A DNA stretch of 23,480 bases, taken from positions 1 through 23,480 of the forward strand of contig DATIHO010000125.1 of NCBI GenBank assembly GCA_035480615.1, given 5' to 3'. Made by a program: the position numbers and the translations under genes. This document shows, in pieces, positions 7,191-15,156 of the stretch (its first letter is position 1; every line of letters starts with the position of its first letter). Origin of the DNA: CAIPFQ01 sp035480615. Its GTDB lineage: Bacteria; Chlamydiota; Chlamydiia; Chlamydiales; SM23-39. The notes below the pieces were generated by a model. It ran no database searches and was not told the DNA's origin. It was given only the letters and a program-made list of their open reading frames with translations.

Positions 7191-8453
7191 TTATCCTTCT
7201 TCTAAAGCGGCTTTCAAAAGAGCGCAAAGTGCAATCTCATCTTGCGCTGCAATGGTTTCCCGGATGGAATGCATTGCCCATCCTGCAATCCCCAGATCTA
7301 CTGTCGCCATTCCAAGCTGCGATGCCATGATGGATCCAACTGTGCTGCCAGAAGGGATATCCGATCGCGATGCAAAGGTTTGCAGCGGCAATTGTCGTGT
7401 TTTTGCCAATTTGACAACATACGCGGCAGTTTCCGAATTGGTTGCATATTTTTGGTTTGCATTGAATTTTATCACAGGGCCTGAGCCGAGAAGGGGAGCG
7501 TTTTGCGGGTCGTATTTCTCAGAAAAACTCGGATGAAAGCCATGAGCCAAGTCGCTGGAAAGGCAAATGGAGCTGTTTTTCATGCAGAAAAAATCTTCCC
7601 TGTCCATTTTACAGGAGAGGCAAATCCGTTCCAAAATCTCATTGGCAAAGCAGGAATTAGCCCCAAGGCAGCTCATCGAACCAATTTCTTCATGATCCCA
7701 AAAAAAAGCCATTTGCAGCATTTCTTTTTGTGCTTCGGCCTCTATAAGAGCGTAAAGAGCGGCGAAAGCTGAAGTGAGGTTATCGAGCCTGTATGATGCG
7801 ATGAATTCCGATTCAAAACCGACAAATGAGGGGCGTTCTTTAGGGACCAGGAATAAATCAAACGCCGAAAGGGACTGGAATTTGATCTTTTTTTTCAGCC
7901 AATCCTCTAATTGGATCCCTTTTTCACTGAGGGAGAAAATGGGGCGCAAGTGGTCCTGTTTGTTGACTGCAAAATCCTTATCGGAGCGGTCCAGATGCAA
8001 AGCCAATTGAGGGATGATGATAGGAAATTCTTCAAATTGGACGAGATGGGAGACGCGTTTCCCTTTTTGGTCGAGTACGGAAAGGCGGCCTGCCACATAA
8101 AGGTCGCGGTCTAACCAGGAATGGAGCAGAGGCGCTCCATATATCTCGGTGTTCAATTGATGAATGGAGCGGCTCGATTGCTGTGGGCAAGGCTTGATTT
8201 TAAGGCATGGGCTGTCGATATGACTTGCCAGGATGCAAGTTTTTCTGGGACGTTGATCAGGCATTTTAAAAGCCGTTACAAGCGCGTTGCTGCGGGTTAA
8301 GACATATCCTTGGCCTGGTTCCAACTGCCATCGTTTCTCTTCGTTTAAGGAGACAAACCCCTGTTTCTTCAAAGCTGATACAATTGTTTCCGCAGCGTGA
8401 AAAACCGTTGGAGAACAATGAAGAAAAGAGAAAAAATCTTTTAGGATTTGCAT
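7191..8453 (-). CDS. M18-family zinc aminopeptidase (aspartyl aminopeptidase type)
   Basis: A 420-aa cytosolic metallopeptidase that removes N-terminal residues, in this family often acidic ones. The two-zinc site residues are visible: His78 in SHIDSPCLKIKP, Asp224 in YRLDNLTSAF, Glu255-Glu256 in DHEEIGS, Asp301 and His304 in DLAHGFHPSF, and His395 in GWAMHSIRET. The length matches M18 enzymes (about 420-470). The start overlaps the 3' end of serS by 13 bases, and the stop lies four bases before the VIT-like gene, so it belongs to the serS transcript. From memory, this gene is not between serS and the CT728-type gene in Chlamydia, so its place here would be lineage-specific. The role is probably peptide recycling in an amino-acid-scavenging intracellular bacterium. 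Confidence 0.92.
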   Translation of the reverse strand: MQILKDFFSFLHCSPTVFHAAETIVSALKKQGFVSLNEEKRWQLEPGQGYVLTRSNALVTAFKMPDQRPRKTCILASHIDSPCLKIKPCPQQSSRSIHQLNTEIYGAPLLHSWLDRDLYVAGRLSVLDQKGKRVSHLVQFEEFPIIIPQLALHLDRSDKDFAVNKQDHLRPIFSLSEKGIQLEDWLKKKIKFQSLSAFDLFLVPKERPSFVGFESEFIASYRLDNLTSAFAALYALIEAEAQKEMLQMAFFWDHEEIGSMSCLGANSCFANEILERICLSCKMDREDFFCMKNSSICLSSDLAHGFHPSFSEKYDPQNAPLLGSGPVIKFNANQKYATNSETAAYVVKLAKTRQLPLQTFASRSDIPSGSTVGSIMASQLGMATVDLGIAGWAMHSIRETIAAQDEIALCALLKAALEEG

Positions 8454-9727
8454 GGATGGATTGCTATAATCTCTTTTTCTAAATACTTGTGCAGGATTTT
8501 TGGCACAAGTACCGATCCATCGCTTTGTTGATTATTTTCCAAAATAGCCACCATGAGTCTGGAGGTGGCAAGTCCAGATCCATTCAATGTATGGACAAAA
8601 TGGGGTCTGTCATTTTTCCGTCGGAAACGGGTTTGAGATCTGCGCGCCTGGAAATCGGTGCAATTGGAAAAGGACGAGACTTCATAATAGCGATTTTGTC
8701 CGGGCAGCCAGACTTCGATATCGACCGTTTTCGCGGCGGCAAACGACATATCTCCCGTGGTAAGGAGCATGTTTCGATAATGAAGCCCAAGGCCAGTCAA
8801 AATGGTTTCCGCAGATGCGAGCATCATATCAAAGCAACGAGAGCTGTCTTCCGGAGTGGCGAAACAAAAAAGCTCCACTTTATTGAATTGATGGGTTCGG
8901 ATGAGACCTCGTTCCTGCGATCCGGCGGCTCCCGCCTCGCGCCGAAAACAAGGGGTGTAAGCTGTGTACATGAGAGGAAGATGTTCCTCTTCCAAGATCT
9001 CATCGGCATGAAGTCCATTTAAAGCCACTTCGGCAGTGGGGATTAAATAGAGATGAAAATCGTCATCTTTTATTTTAAAAAGCTGGCTTTCAAATTTTGG
9101 AAGCTGAGCGGATCCATACATGATTTCAGGGCGCACGAGTAGAGGGGGAATGATTTGAGTAAATCCGTTTGCGCGGTGAGTATCCAGCATATAATTGAGA
9201 AGCGCCCATTCCAAACAGGCTCCGAGCCCTTTATAAAGAGGCCAGCCGGAACCGGAAATTTTTGCGGCGCGGGGAAAATCGAACAACTGGAGGCTTTCGT
9301 TGAGCTCCACATGATTTTTAAAGGGGAATGGGAAATGGGGTTTTTCTCCTACCATTTTGAGGCATACGTTATCCTGAGGGCTCAAAGAGACAGGAACCTC
9401 GTCCAAAGGGATATTGGGCAAGGCGGCTAACAATGAGTGAATTTTTGTTTCTAGTTTTGCACAGCTCTCATCGCGTAAAGCAATCTCTTGTGCCAGATCG
9501 CCCATTTTTTCCATAAAAAAAGAGATGTCTTCCCCTTTTTGTTTTTTATAGCCGATCTCTTTTGATGATTGATTCCTTTTGGATTTCAGCTCTTCGGCTT
9601 CTGTTTTCAAGGATCGGATTTGCTCATCCAGCTCCAGGATGGAGCTGAGGTCAACTTCGGGAAGTTTTGTTTTCAGCTTTGCTGCGAAGATTTTTGGGTC
9701 TTTACGCAGTTCTTTAATATCGAGCAT
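8441..9727 (-). CDS. serS: Seryl-tRNA synthetase
   Basis: Charges tRNA-Ser and tRNA-Sec with serine. The 428-aa length is normal. The first 100 residues form the long two-helix coiled-coil arm that binds the tRNA variable loop. The class II core follows with TAE at 231-233, motif 2 PCFRREAG...RGLIRTHQF at about 259-281 and motif 3 GSGLATSR at 383-390. FPF and GSGWPLYKG near 133-167 are also typical. An AGGAA ribosome site precedes the ATG. A possible promoter upstream is TTGCAA (9814-9819), 18 bases, then CACAAT (9790-9795), a weak match. It is the first gene of a minus-strand cluster running through to htrA. Confidence 0.97.
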   Translation of the reverse strand: MLDIKELRKDPKIFAAKLKTKLPEVDLSSILELDEQIRSLKTEAEELKSKRNQSSKEIGYKKQKGEDISFFMEKMGDLAQEIALRDESCAKLETKIHSLLAALPNIPLDEVPVSLSPQDNVCLKMVGEKPHFPFPFKNHVELNESLQLFDFPRAAKISGSGWPLYKGLGACLEWALLNYMLDTHRANGFTQIIPPLLVRPEIMYGSAQLPKFESQLFKIKDDDFHLYLIPTAEVALNGLHADEILEEEHLPLMYTAYTPCFRREAGAAGSQERGLIRTHQFNKVELFCFATPEDSSRCFDMMLASAETILTGLGLHYRNMLLTTGDMSFAAAKTVDIEVWLPGQNRYYEVSSFSNCTDFQARRSQTRFRRKNDRPHFVHTLNGSGLATSRLMVAILENNQQSDGSVLVPKILHKYLEKEIIAIHPCKS

Positions 9728-9804
9728 AGGGTTCCTACAGCATGAGAGACTGTTGCTGAATCGTCGATGGGCTTTGAAACTACCCTAACATTGTGACCGA
9801 TTTT

Positions 9805-10044
9805 TCATTCATTTTGCAAGGGATATGTTCGAGGCCTTCCCCAGTTTATAAAAGGGTACCCATGCGTGTAAGCATAGTTTCGTGCGGTTTTTTCTGTTTT
9901 TTCTTGATCCGGGCAAGGAATAATATTGAGTGGTTTTATGTGGTGGTAGGGATTGGGGTCATCGGTAAAAGAAACGTGTATTCCTTGGTATCCCTCGGCA
10001 TTTTTTTTGAAAAGAAGTCTGTTTGTTACAAAATCAACCCGCAT
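9805..10044 (-). CDS. Possible small protein of unknown function (79 aa)
   Basis: I do not recognise this frame. In its favour, a GAGGGGG ribosome site lies seven bases before the ATG, and 79 codons run without a stop in a gap that otherwise holds no gene. The product is rich in aromatic, His and Pro residues (for example DDPNPYHHIKP), which is not what an antisense shadow usually looks like. Against it, there is no known domain, no signal peptide, and an overlapping open frame of 92 codons exists on the plus strand. It could be a degraded fragment. It sits upstream of serS in the same orientation. Confidence 0.35.
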   Translation of the reverse strand: MRVDFVTNRLLFKKNAEGYQGIHVSFTDDPNPYHHIKPLNIIPCPDQEKTEKTARNYAYTHGYPFINWGRPRTYPLQNE

Positions 10045-10120
10045 ATCTGCACCCCCTCATTTTTGATGTAGGAGTGTAAGAGATGCCTACAAATAGGTGC
10101 AAATCAATTATCGACAGATT

Positions 10121-10186
10121 GATCGAAAATCGGCCAAAATAATCCAAAAATTCGACGAAACCGAAGTTCGTAGACGGTCTCTTAAG
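10121..10186 (+). repeat. Dispersed intergenic repeat, copy 2
   Basis: This copy matches 82-140 in the same orientation, and its reverse complement matches the first 18 bases of the window (tttggattattttggccg). It lies between the serS promoter region and the UPF0158 gene. The rest of the gap from 10045 to 10246 shows no further gene. Confidence 0.65.
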
Positions 10187-10246
10187 ACAGCTTCTAAAAA
10201 AAATAGATGGAATTGAGATGCCCGTTTTGTTACAATCAAGCTCGAT

Positions 10247-11371
10247 ATGAAGTTCCCAATAGCAAAAAATCCTTTGATCCTTCGCTATCACCGTCTCATG
10301 GACGCATTTGCAAAGTCTGATGATGAACGGGATTTTTACTTAGATAAGGTAGAAGGATTTCTCATTTATGCTGATCTGGACAAAGGGCTTGAAGAATTGG
10401 AGGCTTTGGAAAAAGAGCTGTTAGAAAATGCAGAGCGGTATTGCCTCATTCCCAAACTGACTTTTTATGAAGCGAAAAAGTTCATGGAAGGATTTGTTCA
10501 TGAAAAAGTATACGATATTGATACCAAGGAAAAATTGCTCGACCTGATTGGGGCAAAAGATTCTAGGGAAAATTTTCTTGAATTCATTTACGACCACCTC
10601 GCTGAATTGGAAAAATGGCAAATCTATTATCAGGAAAGATTTCGGATCCGCATTATCGAATGGTTGCGCCAGCATAATATCCAATTTGTCTTCGAAGAAG
10701 ATCTCGATTTGACGAAAAACGTAGTAGAGAAAGTCAAGCGATCTTTATTTGAAACAAAAGTATCCAAAGACGTTGCGTCTTTTCGAGAAGCGATCGCCGC
10801 CAAGGCGAGAACCTATTATTCAAATGAAGCGCTCAATCCCCGGCCAAAACGGGGCCGCCCTCCAAAACAAGTGGCTAAAATTGAGCTTGAGCCGCAAATG
10901 ACTGTTGATATTTACACTCAAGTGCCCGCCGCCTGCCGTCTTTTTCTCTATATCCCTGATATTACTTCAGCATCCTCTGTAACCTTTTCGGCCAAGTTTG
11001 AGACTGAAGAGCATTTGCTAGCTTCATTGCGCGGCAGCTCCCGCCTTAAAGTAGATGAGAAGCTGGAGGCGTTGTCTCAGCGTCTCGAATCGCTCCGGCA
11101 TCTTTCCAGCCGCTTGGCCGGATCGGAAAAATTTTTTGGCGTCGACAATGTAAAAAAACCTTTTACCCCATTTTTTAAACCAAAGTTCAAAGAAACGGTC
11201 GAAATGGTAGAGCCGACTCCCAGGGTAGAAGCCGCAATCGGGGAAGTTCTTCCTAAAAAAAGAGGCCGCCCTCGTAAAGAAGAGCAGCATGAAGAGTTTA
11301 TTGAGCCGCGGAGAAGGCGCCGTTTTGCGGTGAAGAAAGTCGCTCAAATTAAAACTAAAAAATCACAATGA
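10247..11371 (+). CDS. UPF0158-family protein with two AT-hook motifs
   Basis: A 374-aa protein. The first ~165 residues resemble the UPF0158 domain in its chlamydial form (YHRLMDAF..DERDFYLDKVEGFLIYADL...), whose function is unknown. The C-terminal half is basic, with two AT-hook cores: RPKRGRPPK at 199-207 and KKRGRPRK at 337-344, followed by an Arg/Lys-rich tail (PRRRRRF). AT-hooks bind the minor groove of AT-rich DNA, so the protein is likely nucleoid-associated. By analogy with chlamydial Hc2-like and SWIB proteins it may act in chromatin compaction, but that is inference. There is no signal peptide and no good ribosome site. A TACAAT at 10231-10236 lies so close to the ATG that a very short leader is possible. 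The closest recalled relative is the UPF0158 protein CT429 of C. trachomatis. Confidence 0.8.
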   Translation: MKFPIAKNPLILRYHRLMDAFAKSDDERDFYLDKVEGFLIYADLDKGLEELEALEKELLENAERYCLIPKLTFYEAKKFMEGFVHEKVYDIDTKEKLLDLIGAKDSRENFLEFIYDHLAELEKWQIYYQERFRIRIIEWLRQHNIQFVFEEDLDLTKNVVEKVKRSLFETKVSKDVASFREAIAAKARTYYSNEALNPRPKRGRPPKQVAKIELEPQMTVDIYTQVPAACRLFLYIPDITSASSVTFSAKFETEEHLLASLRGSSRLKVDEKLEALSQRLESLRHLSSRLAGSEKFFGVDNVKKPFTPFFKPKFKETVEMVEPTPRVEAAIGEVLPKKRGRPRKEEQHEEFIEPRRRRRFAVKKVAQIKTKKSQ

Positions 11372-11407
11372 GATATTGAACAGGCTTGCAGAAGCTGTAC
11401 TAAAACC

Positions 11408-11450
11408 CAGGCTTCGTCGATTTTTGGGGTTCTTTTGAGCCGATTTTTAA
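11408..11450 (-). repeat. Dispersed intergenic repeat, copy 3 (reverse orientation)
   Basis: The plus strand here reads cttcgtcgatttttgg, then ggttcttttgagccg. This is the reverse complement of the central part of copy 1 (about 83-122) with a short deletion. It fills most of the gap between the UPF0158 gene and the E1 gene, and must therefore lie in or next to the E1 promoter region. Confidence 0.55.
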
Positions 11451-11466
11451 TCTTCCTTCCTATATC

Positions 11467-13521
11467 ATGGTTCTCATGGTAGTACAGCAAGATACGTTAC
11501 TAGAAAATTTACTTAGCAATATTTCCCATTCACGCGGACAGGCTCTGAAAGTACTGAAAGCGCTTCATTTAACCCGGTTCATGGATGCCAAAATGGGCAA
11601 ATTGGTGAGACAGAATAAAGGGGCGACTTTTCACCTTTCTGTCAATGGCCATGAATTGATCGGAGCTATTTCCGCCCTTTCTTTGACTCCCGGAGTCGAC
11701 TGGGGCTTTCCCTATTATCGCGATCGAGCATTTGTGATTGGACTTGGCAGTTCGCTTGTTGAAATTTTTGGCGCCTTTTTGGCTCGCGATACTCAAAACC
11801 ATTCGGGGGGGCGCATGATGCCTGAGCATTTTTCAGAATCCCGGCTTCGAATTCCATGTCAATCGAGCTGTGTTGGATCGCAATTTTTACAAGCTGCAGG
11901 GACAGCCAAATCGGCTGCGTTAAGAAACGCAAAGGAAGTTGTTTATGTGTCTGCAGGCGATGGAGCGACATCTCAAGGCGATTTTCATGAAATGCTCAAT
12001 TTCGCCTGTTTGCATCAATTGCCTTTAATTGTGGTCATCCAGGATAATGGTTGGGCAATTTCCGTTCCCATCGAGGAACAGACCGCAGGAAAAACCATTG
12101 CTAAAATGGCACGCGGATATGAAGGGCTTGCTGTTTTTGAAATTGATGGATGTGATTTTTTGCAAACTACAAATGCATTGCAAAAAGCGGTGCAAAAAGC
12201 GAGGCTGCAAAGCGGACCCAGTTTAATTGTCGCAAAAGTGCCTCGCTTAAGTCCTCATAGCAGCAGCGATGATCCTCAAAAATACCAATCGCAAGAGTTT
12301 CTTGCTAAGGAACAGCTTCGCGATCCAATTCCTCGTTTTGAAAAGTGGCTGCTCGAACAAAATTATTTAACCCCTGCTGAATTGGAAAGCCTTCGCCATC
12401 TCCATTTGCAAATGATTGAAGAGGCTGCGGCTATGGCGGATCAAATTCCCTTTCCCGATCGTAAATCAGCTCAAGAAAACGTATTCAAACCCTTTCAGCC
12501 ACCGATTTCTCAGGAAGCGGCTCCAGGAGAGGCGATCGTTTTAATGGATGCCTTGAACCATGCAATCGCCGAAGAGATGGAAAGGGATCCGGGCGTTATC
12601 GTTTTCGGACAAGACGTTGCTAAAGGGAAAGGGGGTGTTTTTGGGATCACGCGCACTTTAACAGACCGTTTTGGTGAAAATAGATGTTTCAATACTCCGC
12701 TGGCTGAATCGACAATCATAGCTCTTGCAACCGGACTTTCATTCGATGGTTTTCATAAACCTGTCGCGGAAATCCAATTTGCTGATTATGCATGGACTGG
12801 GATGAACCAGCTCTTTAATGAATTGGCAAGCATATATTACCGTTCAAACGGAGAGTGGAATTGCCCTGTAGTGATCCGGATGCCTTATGGGGGATATATT
12901 CAAGGAGGCCCCTACCATTCCCAAAGCACAGAAGCCTATCTTGCCCACTGTCCTGGACTCAAAGTAGTGATCCCGAGCAATGCCGCTGATGCAAAACAGT
13001 TATTAAAAACAGCAATCCGCGATCCAAATCCGGTGATTTTTTTGGAACATAAGGCTCTTTATCGACAGCGCCTTTTCTGCGCTCGTCCAGAACCAGGGCC
13101 CGACTCGCTTTTGCCATTTGGACAGGCCGCAATCGTAAGGTCCGGAACGGATGTCACGGTGGCTGCCTGGGGTATGGCGGTTCTTATGGCAATGGAGGCT
13201 GCGGAACGGCTTGCGAAAGAGCAGATTTCCATTGAAGTCATCGATCTGCGCACTCTTGTCCCTCTTGATTTTGATTCGATTCTCGCTTCCATCAAAAAAA
13301 CAGGAAAATTTCTTGTCATTCATGAAGCGCCGAAAAACTGCGGTTTTGGCGCCGAACTTGCAGCCAGAGCGGCTGAAGAAGCTTTTGTATTTCTCGATGC
13401 GCCCGTTGTCCGCGTAGCCGGAAAGAATTGCCCTGTTCCTTACTGCAAAATTCTGGAAGAAGAGGTGCTTCCAAAAGTGCAGGATCTGGAAGACGCCCTT
13501 CGCAAGTTATACCTGAAGTGA
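11467..13521 (+). CDS. Fused alpha/beta E1 component of a 2-oxoacid dehydrogenase complex
   Basis: ThDP-dependent decarboxylase that feeds acyl groups to a lipoyl E2. The 684-aa chain joins both E1 subunits. Residues ~20-340 are E1 alpha, with the ThDP/Mg motif GDG at 164-166 running to Asn194 (GDGATSQGDFHEMLNFA...QDNGWAIS). Residues ~355-684 are E1 beta, including NTPLAES with the ThDP-activating Glu at 414 and the C-terminal transketolase domain. Chlamydiae carry such a fused gene (CT340 in C. trachomatis) annotated as oxoisovalerate dehydrogenase alpha/beta, separate from pdhABC. Branched-chain 2-oxoacids are the likely substrate, but sequence alone does not settle this against pyruvate. 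E2 and E3 are not in this window. The start is uncertain: ATG 11467 and 11476 are both in frame and neither has a strong ribosome site. Confidence 0.92.
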   Translation: MVLMVVQQDTLLENLLSNISHSRGQALKVLKALHLTRFMDAKMGKLVRQNKGATFHLSVNGHELIGAISALSLTPGVDWGFPYYRDRAFVIGLGSSLVEIFGAFLARDTQNHSGGRMMPEHFSESRLRIPCQSSCVGSQFLQAAGTAKSAALRNAKEVVYVSAGDGATSQGDFHEMLNFACLHQLPLIVVIQDNGWAISVPIEEQTAGKTIAKMARGYEGLAVFEIDGCDFLQTTNALQKAVQKARLQSGPSLIVAKVPRLSPHSSSDDPQKYQSQEFLAKEQLRDPIPRFEKWLLEQNYLTPAELESLRHLHLQMIEEAAAMADQIPFPDRKSAQENVFKPFQPPISQEAAPGEAIVLMDALNHAIAEEMERDPGVIVFGQDVAKGKGGVFGITRTLTDRFGENRCFNTPLAESTIIALATGLSFDGFHKPVAEIQFADYAWTGMNQLFNELASIYYRSNGEWNCPVVIRMPYGGYIQGGPYHSQSTEAYLAHCPGLKVVIPSNAADAKQLLKTAIRDPNPVIFLEHKALYRQRLFCARPEPGPDSLLPFGQAAIVRSGTDVTVAAWGMAVLMAMEAAERLAKEQISIEVIDLRTLVPLDFDSILASIKKTGKFLVIHEAPKNCGFGAELAARAAEEAFVFLDAPVVRVAGKNCPVPYCKILEEEVLPKVQDLEDALRKLYLK

Positions 13522-13542
13522 TATTGGACTAATATTCGATGA

Positions 13543-14364
13543 TTACATATAATCAGGCTTACGCTGAGACTGCGTCAGGATCGCAGGTTCGAGATCGGTT
13601 CTCGACTCAGCGTCATTTTCTATCCACGTTTCGTTGGGAATCCTCAACAATCCGTATCCATCGACCTTTCCAGACAGTGGGTGCCTTCGGATGCTTTTTT
13701 CGAGTACTCTATACCACTTCTCGTCTCCGTTTTCGAAAAATCGCAAAATAGCCCCAACAACGAGATCCGAGAACTGAAGCCCAATACTTTGATGCGACGG
13801 AGCCAGAAATAGGGTCTCAATTAAATTGGAGTATTTAGATGTAATATCCACGTTCGATTTTAAAAGATCTTGGTGAAAATTTCTGAGCAGTTTGTCCTGC
13901 CGGGGATTTCTATGATCGCATACAAGGATGCCATTAAAAGTTGTTCCGCTTGCTCGACTCAAATCTTGCAAACAGTACTGGAATCTTTCTGTTAACGGTT
14001 TATACGCCATCGAATAAACATCCTCGGGGGTGATAAGCGGGTACTTCGAATAAAGCGTTGGGAGATGAACGACGGAGGCAATTATTTTTACTGAATTGAA
14101 CTTTACGAGAGATTCGAAGAGGAATTTTCGAAGGTTATCTCTTTCTGCGAAACTTAAGTGGGAAATGGAATTCGCTCCGTCTCCCGGTTTTCTGCCGAAT
14201 AGTCTCCATTTAATCTCACCCTCTACTTTGAATTTTTCGCAGGCAAATGAAAATGAATCGTTCAACTTATGCCACTGATCCCCCGGTATTATAACGCCAC
14301 CCAGAACAAAATGTATTGTGGACCTGCTAGGATCTCCGGAATCGTCGATGAAGTAAAGGTGCAT
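13543..14364 (-). CDS. DUF3800 domain protein
   Basis: This 273-aa protein begins with MHLYFIDDSGDPS, the acidic signature of DUF3800. It keeps the later motifs LVCDHRN and LQFSDLVVGAI that supply further acidic residues. The fold is thought to be RNase H/nuclease-like, but no activity is established. DUF3800 genes are patchily distributed and are often near mobile or defence genes. Here the gene is the last of a minus-strand run, 33 bases after the FolC2-like gene and without a clear ribosome site. It converges with the E1 gene, with only 21 bases between stops and no obvious terminator. Confidence 0.85.
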   Translation of the reverse strand: MHLYFIDDSGDPSRSTIHFVLGGVIIPGDQWHKLNDSFSFACEKFKVEGEIKWRLFGRKPGDGANSISHLSFAERDNLRKFLFESLVKFNSVKIIASVVHLPTLYSKYPLITPEDVYSMAYKPLTERFQYCLQDLSRASGTTFNGILVCDHRNPRQDKLLRNFHQDLLKSNVDITSKYSNLIETLFLAPSHQSIGLQFSDLVVGAILRFFENGDEKWYRVLEKSIRRHPLSGKVDGYGLLRIPNETWIENDAESRTDLEPAILTQSQRKPDYM

Positions 14365-14397
14365 GGGTAAGCAGTATGAGCAAAAATATGTTTATTT

Positions 14398-15147
14398 TCA
14401 AAGTTTCGATATCCAATGAATATTTTTGAGTAGAGGCGCGTATAAATCTTCATCTATAGGAATGGATATCTGTTGAGTTTCCAAGTCGGTGGGAGCTGAG
14501 GGTTGAAATTCTATTTTCGCCGTTTCTTCGATAACAGCGAAAGGCGTTTGTTCGCTGCCCTCTCCCATGCAAAAGACCGCAGAGGCAGCTAGTGCATCCA
14601 CATGGTTTGCCATTGTAAAACGCAAAGGATGGCCAAAGCAATCGAGCTGTCCTATGTAATTGGATAAGGGCTTAAACCCACACCATCCCAAGCCAATGCC
14701 TATGACCCCCCGGCGCAGCGGAGTGGTATGACTGTCTGTAATTAACACGCCTAATTCATTCAAATCATCTCGTTTGCGAAGGTGCTCCCAGACAACACTG
14801 GCAGTTTGCTGCACATTTTGGGGATACAAAATATATACATCGTTTCCGTTCGATTCATCAATGCCTGCAGAAGGAATCAAGATGTTGTTTTTGATTGTGA
14901 GTTGAATGGAGTGCAGGGATAGATGTTCGTTTTTATCATCCAGATAAGCATCCGCTGATTCTCGGATCAGCGCTTCTTTTGAAGAGACTTCCATCTTATT
15001 GATAATACTTCCTTCGCATAGGCTAATGATTTTTGATGTAATCACGAGAATCGACTGCTCATTTAATTTTGGTATGTAGGCATCGATAATGCCAAGCAAA
15101 TCTTCGTTGGCTGTAATGGGATGAGTTTTATACGTTTTTATATGCAT
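14398..15147 (-). CDS. CofE-family gamma-glutamyl ligase, probable folylglutamate synthase FolC2
   Basis: The 249-aa protein belongs to the F420-0:gamma-glutamyl ligase (CofE, COG1478) family. Evidence is LVITSKIISLCEGS near residues 34-47, the region IPSAGIDESNGNDVYILYPQ at ~92-111, ITDSHTTPLRRGVIGIGLGWCGFKP at ~136-160 and a later MANHVDALAASAVFCMGEG. Chlamydiae do not make F420. Comparative genomics of folate synthesis proposed that this family replaces FolC in chlamydiae, adding glutamate to dihydropteroate or folate (FolC2), with CT611 as the C. trachomatis example. Here it is not next to other folate genes. It follows recQ by nine bases, with GAGAGGG as ribosome site, so it is probably co-transcribed. 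The family call is firm; the folate role is inference. Confidence 0.82.
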   Translation of the reverse strand: MHIKTYKTHPITANEDLLGIIDAYIPKLNEQSILVITSKIISLCEGSIINKMEVSSKEALIRESADAYLDDKNEHLSLHSIQLTIKNNILIPSAGIDESNGNDVYILYPQNVQQTASVVWEHLRKRDDLNELGVLITDSHTTPLRRGVIGIGLGWCGFKPLSNYIGQLDCFGHPLRFTMANHVDALAASAVFCMGEGSEQTPFAVIEETAKIEFQPSAPTDLETQQISIPIDEDLYAPLLKNIHWISKL

Positions 15148-15156
15148 AACACCCTC

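Noticed and set aside
8489..9022. 177-codon open frame antisense to serS
   Set aside because: It lies wholly opposite conserved seryl-tRNA synthetase motifs, and its product shows no domain; it is a shadow of the real gene.
9728..10246. tRNA or riboswitch in the largest gap
   Set aside because: No cloverleaf, CCA-like end or T-box-type elements could be made out upstream of serS; only the dispersed repeat and a possible small frame were seen.
11378..11400. Possible terminator after the UPF0158 gene
   Set aside because: A weak hairpin (acaggctt/aagctgt with a bulge) is present but no T-tract follows, so an intrinsic terminator is not supported.
13561..13613. 8-bp inverted repeat (acgctgag/ctcagcgt) near the E1/DUF3800 convergence
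   Set aside because: It lies inside the 3' coding end of the DUF3800 gene with a 37-base gap; it could be chance and has no terminator features.
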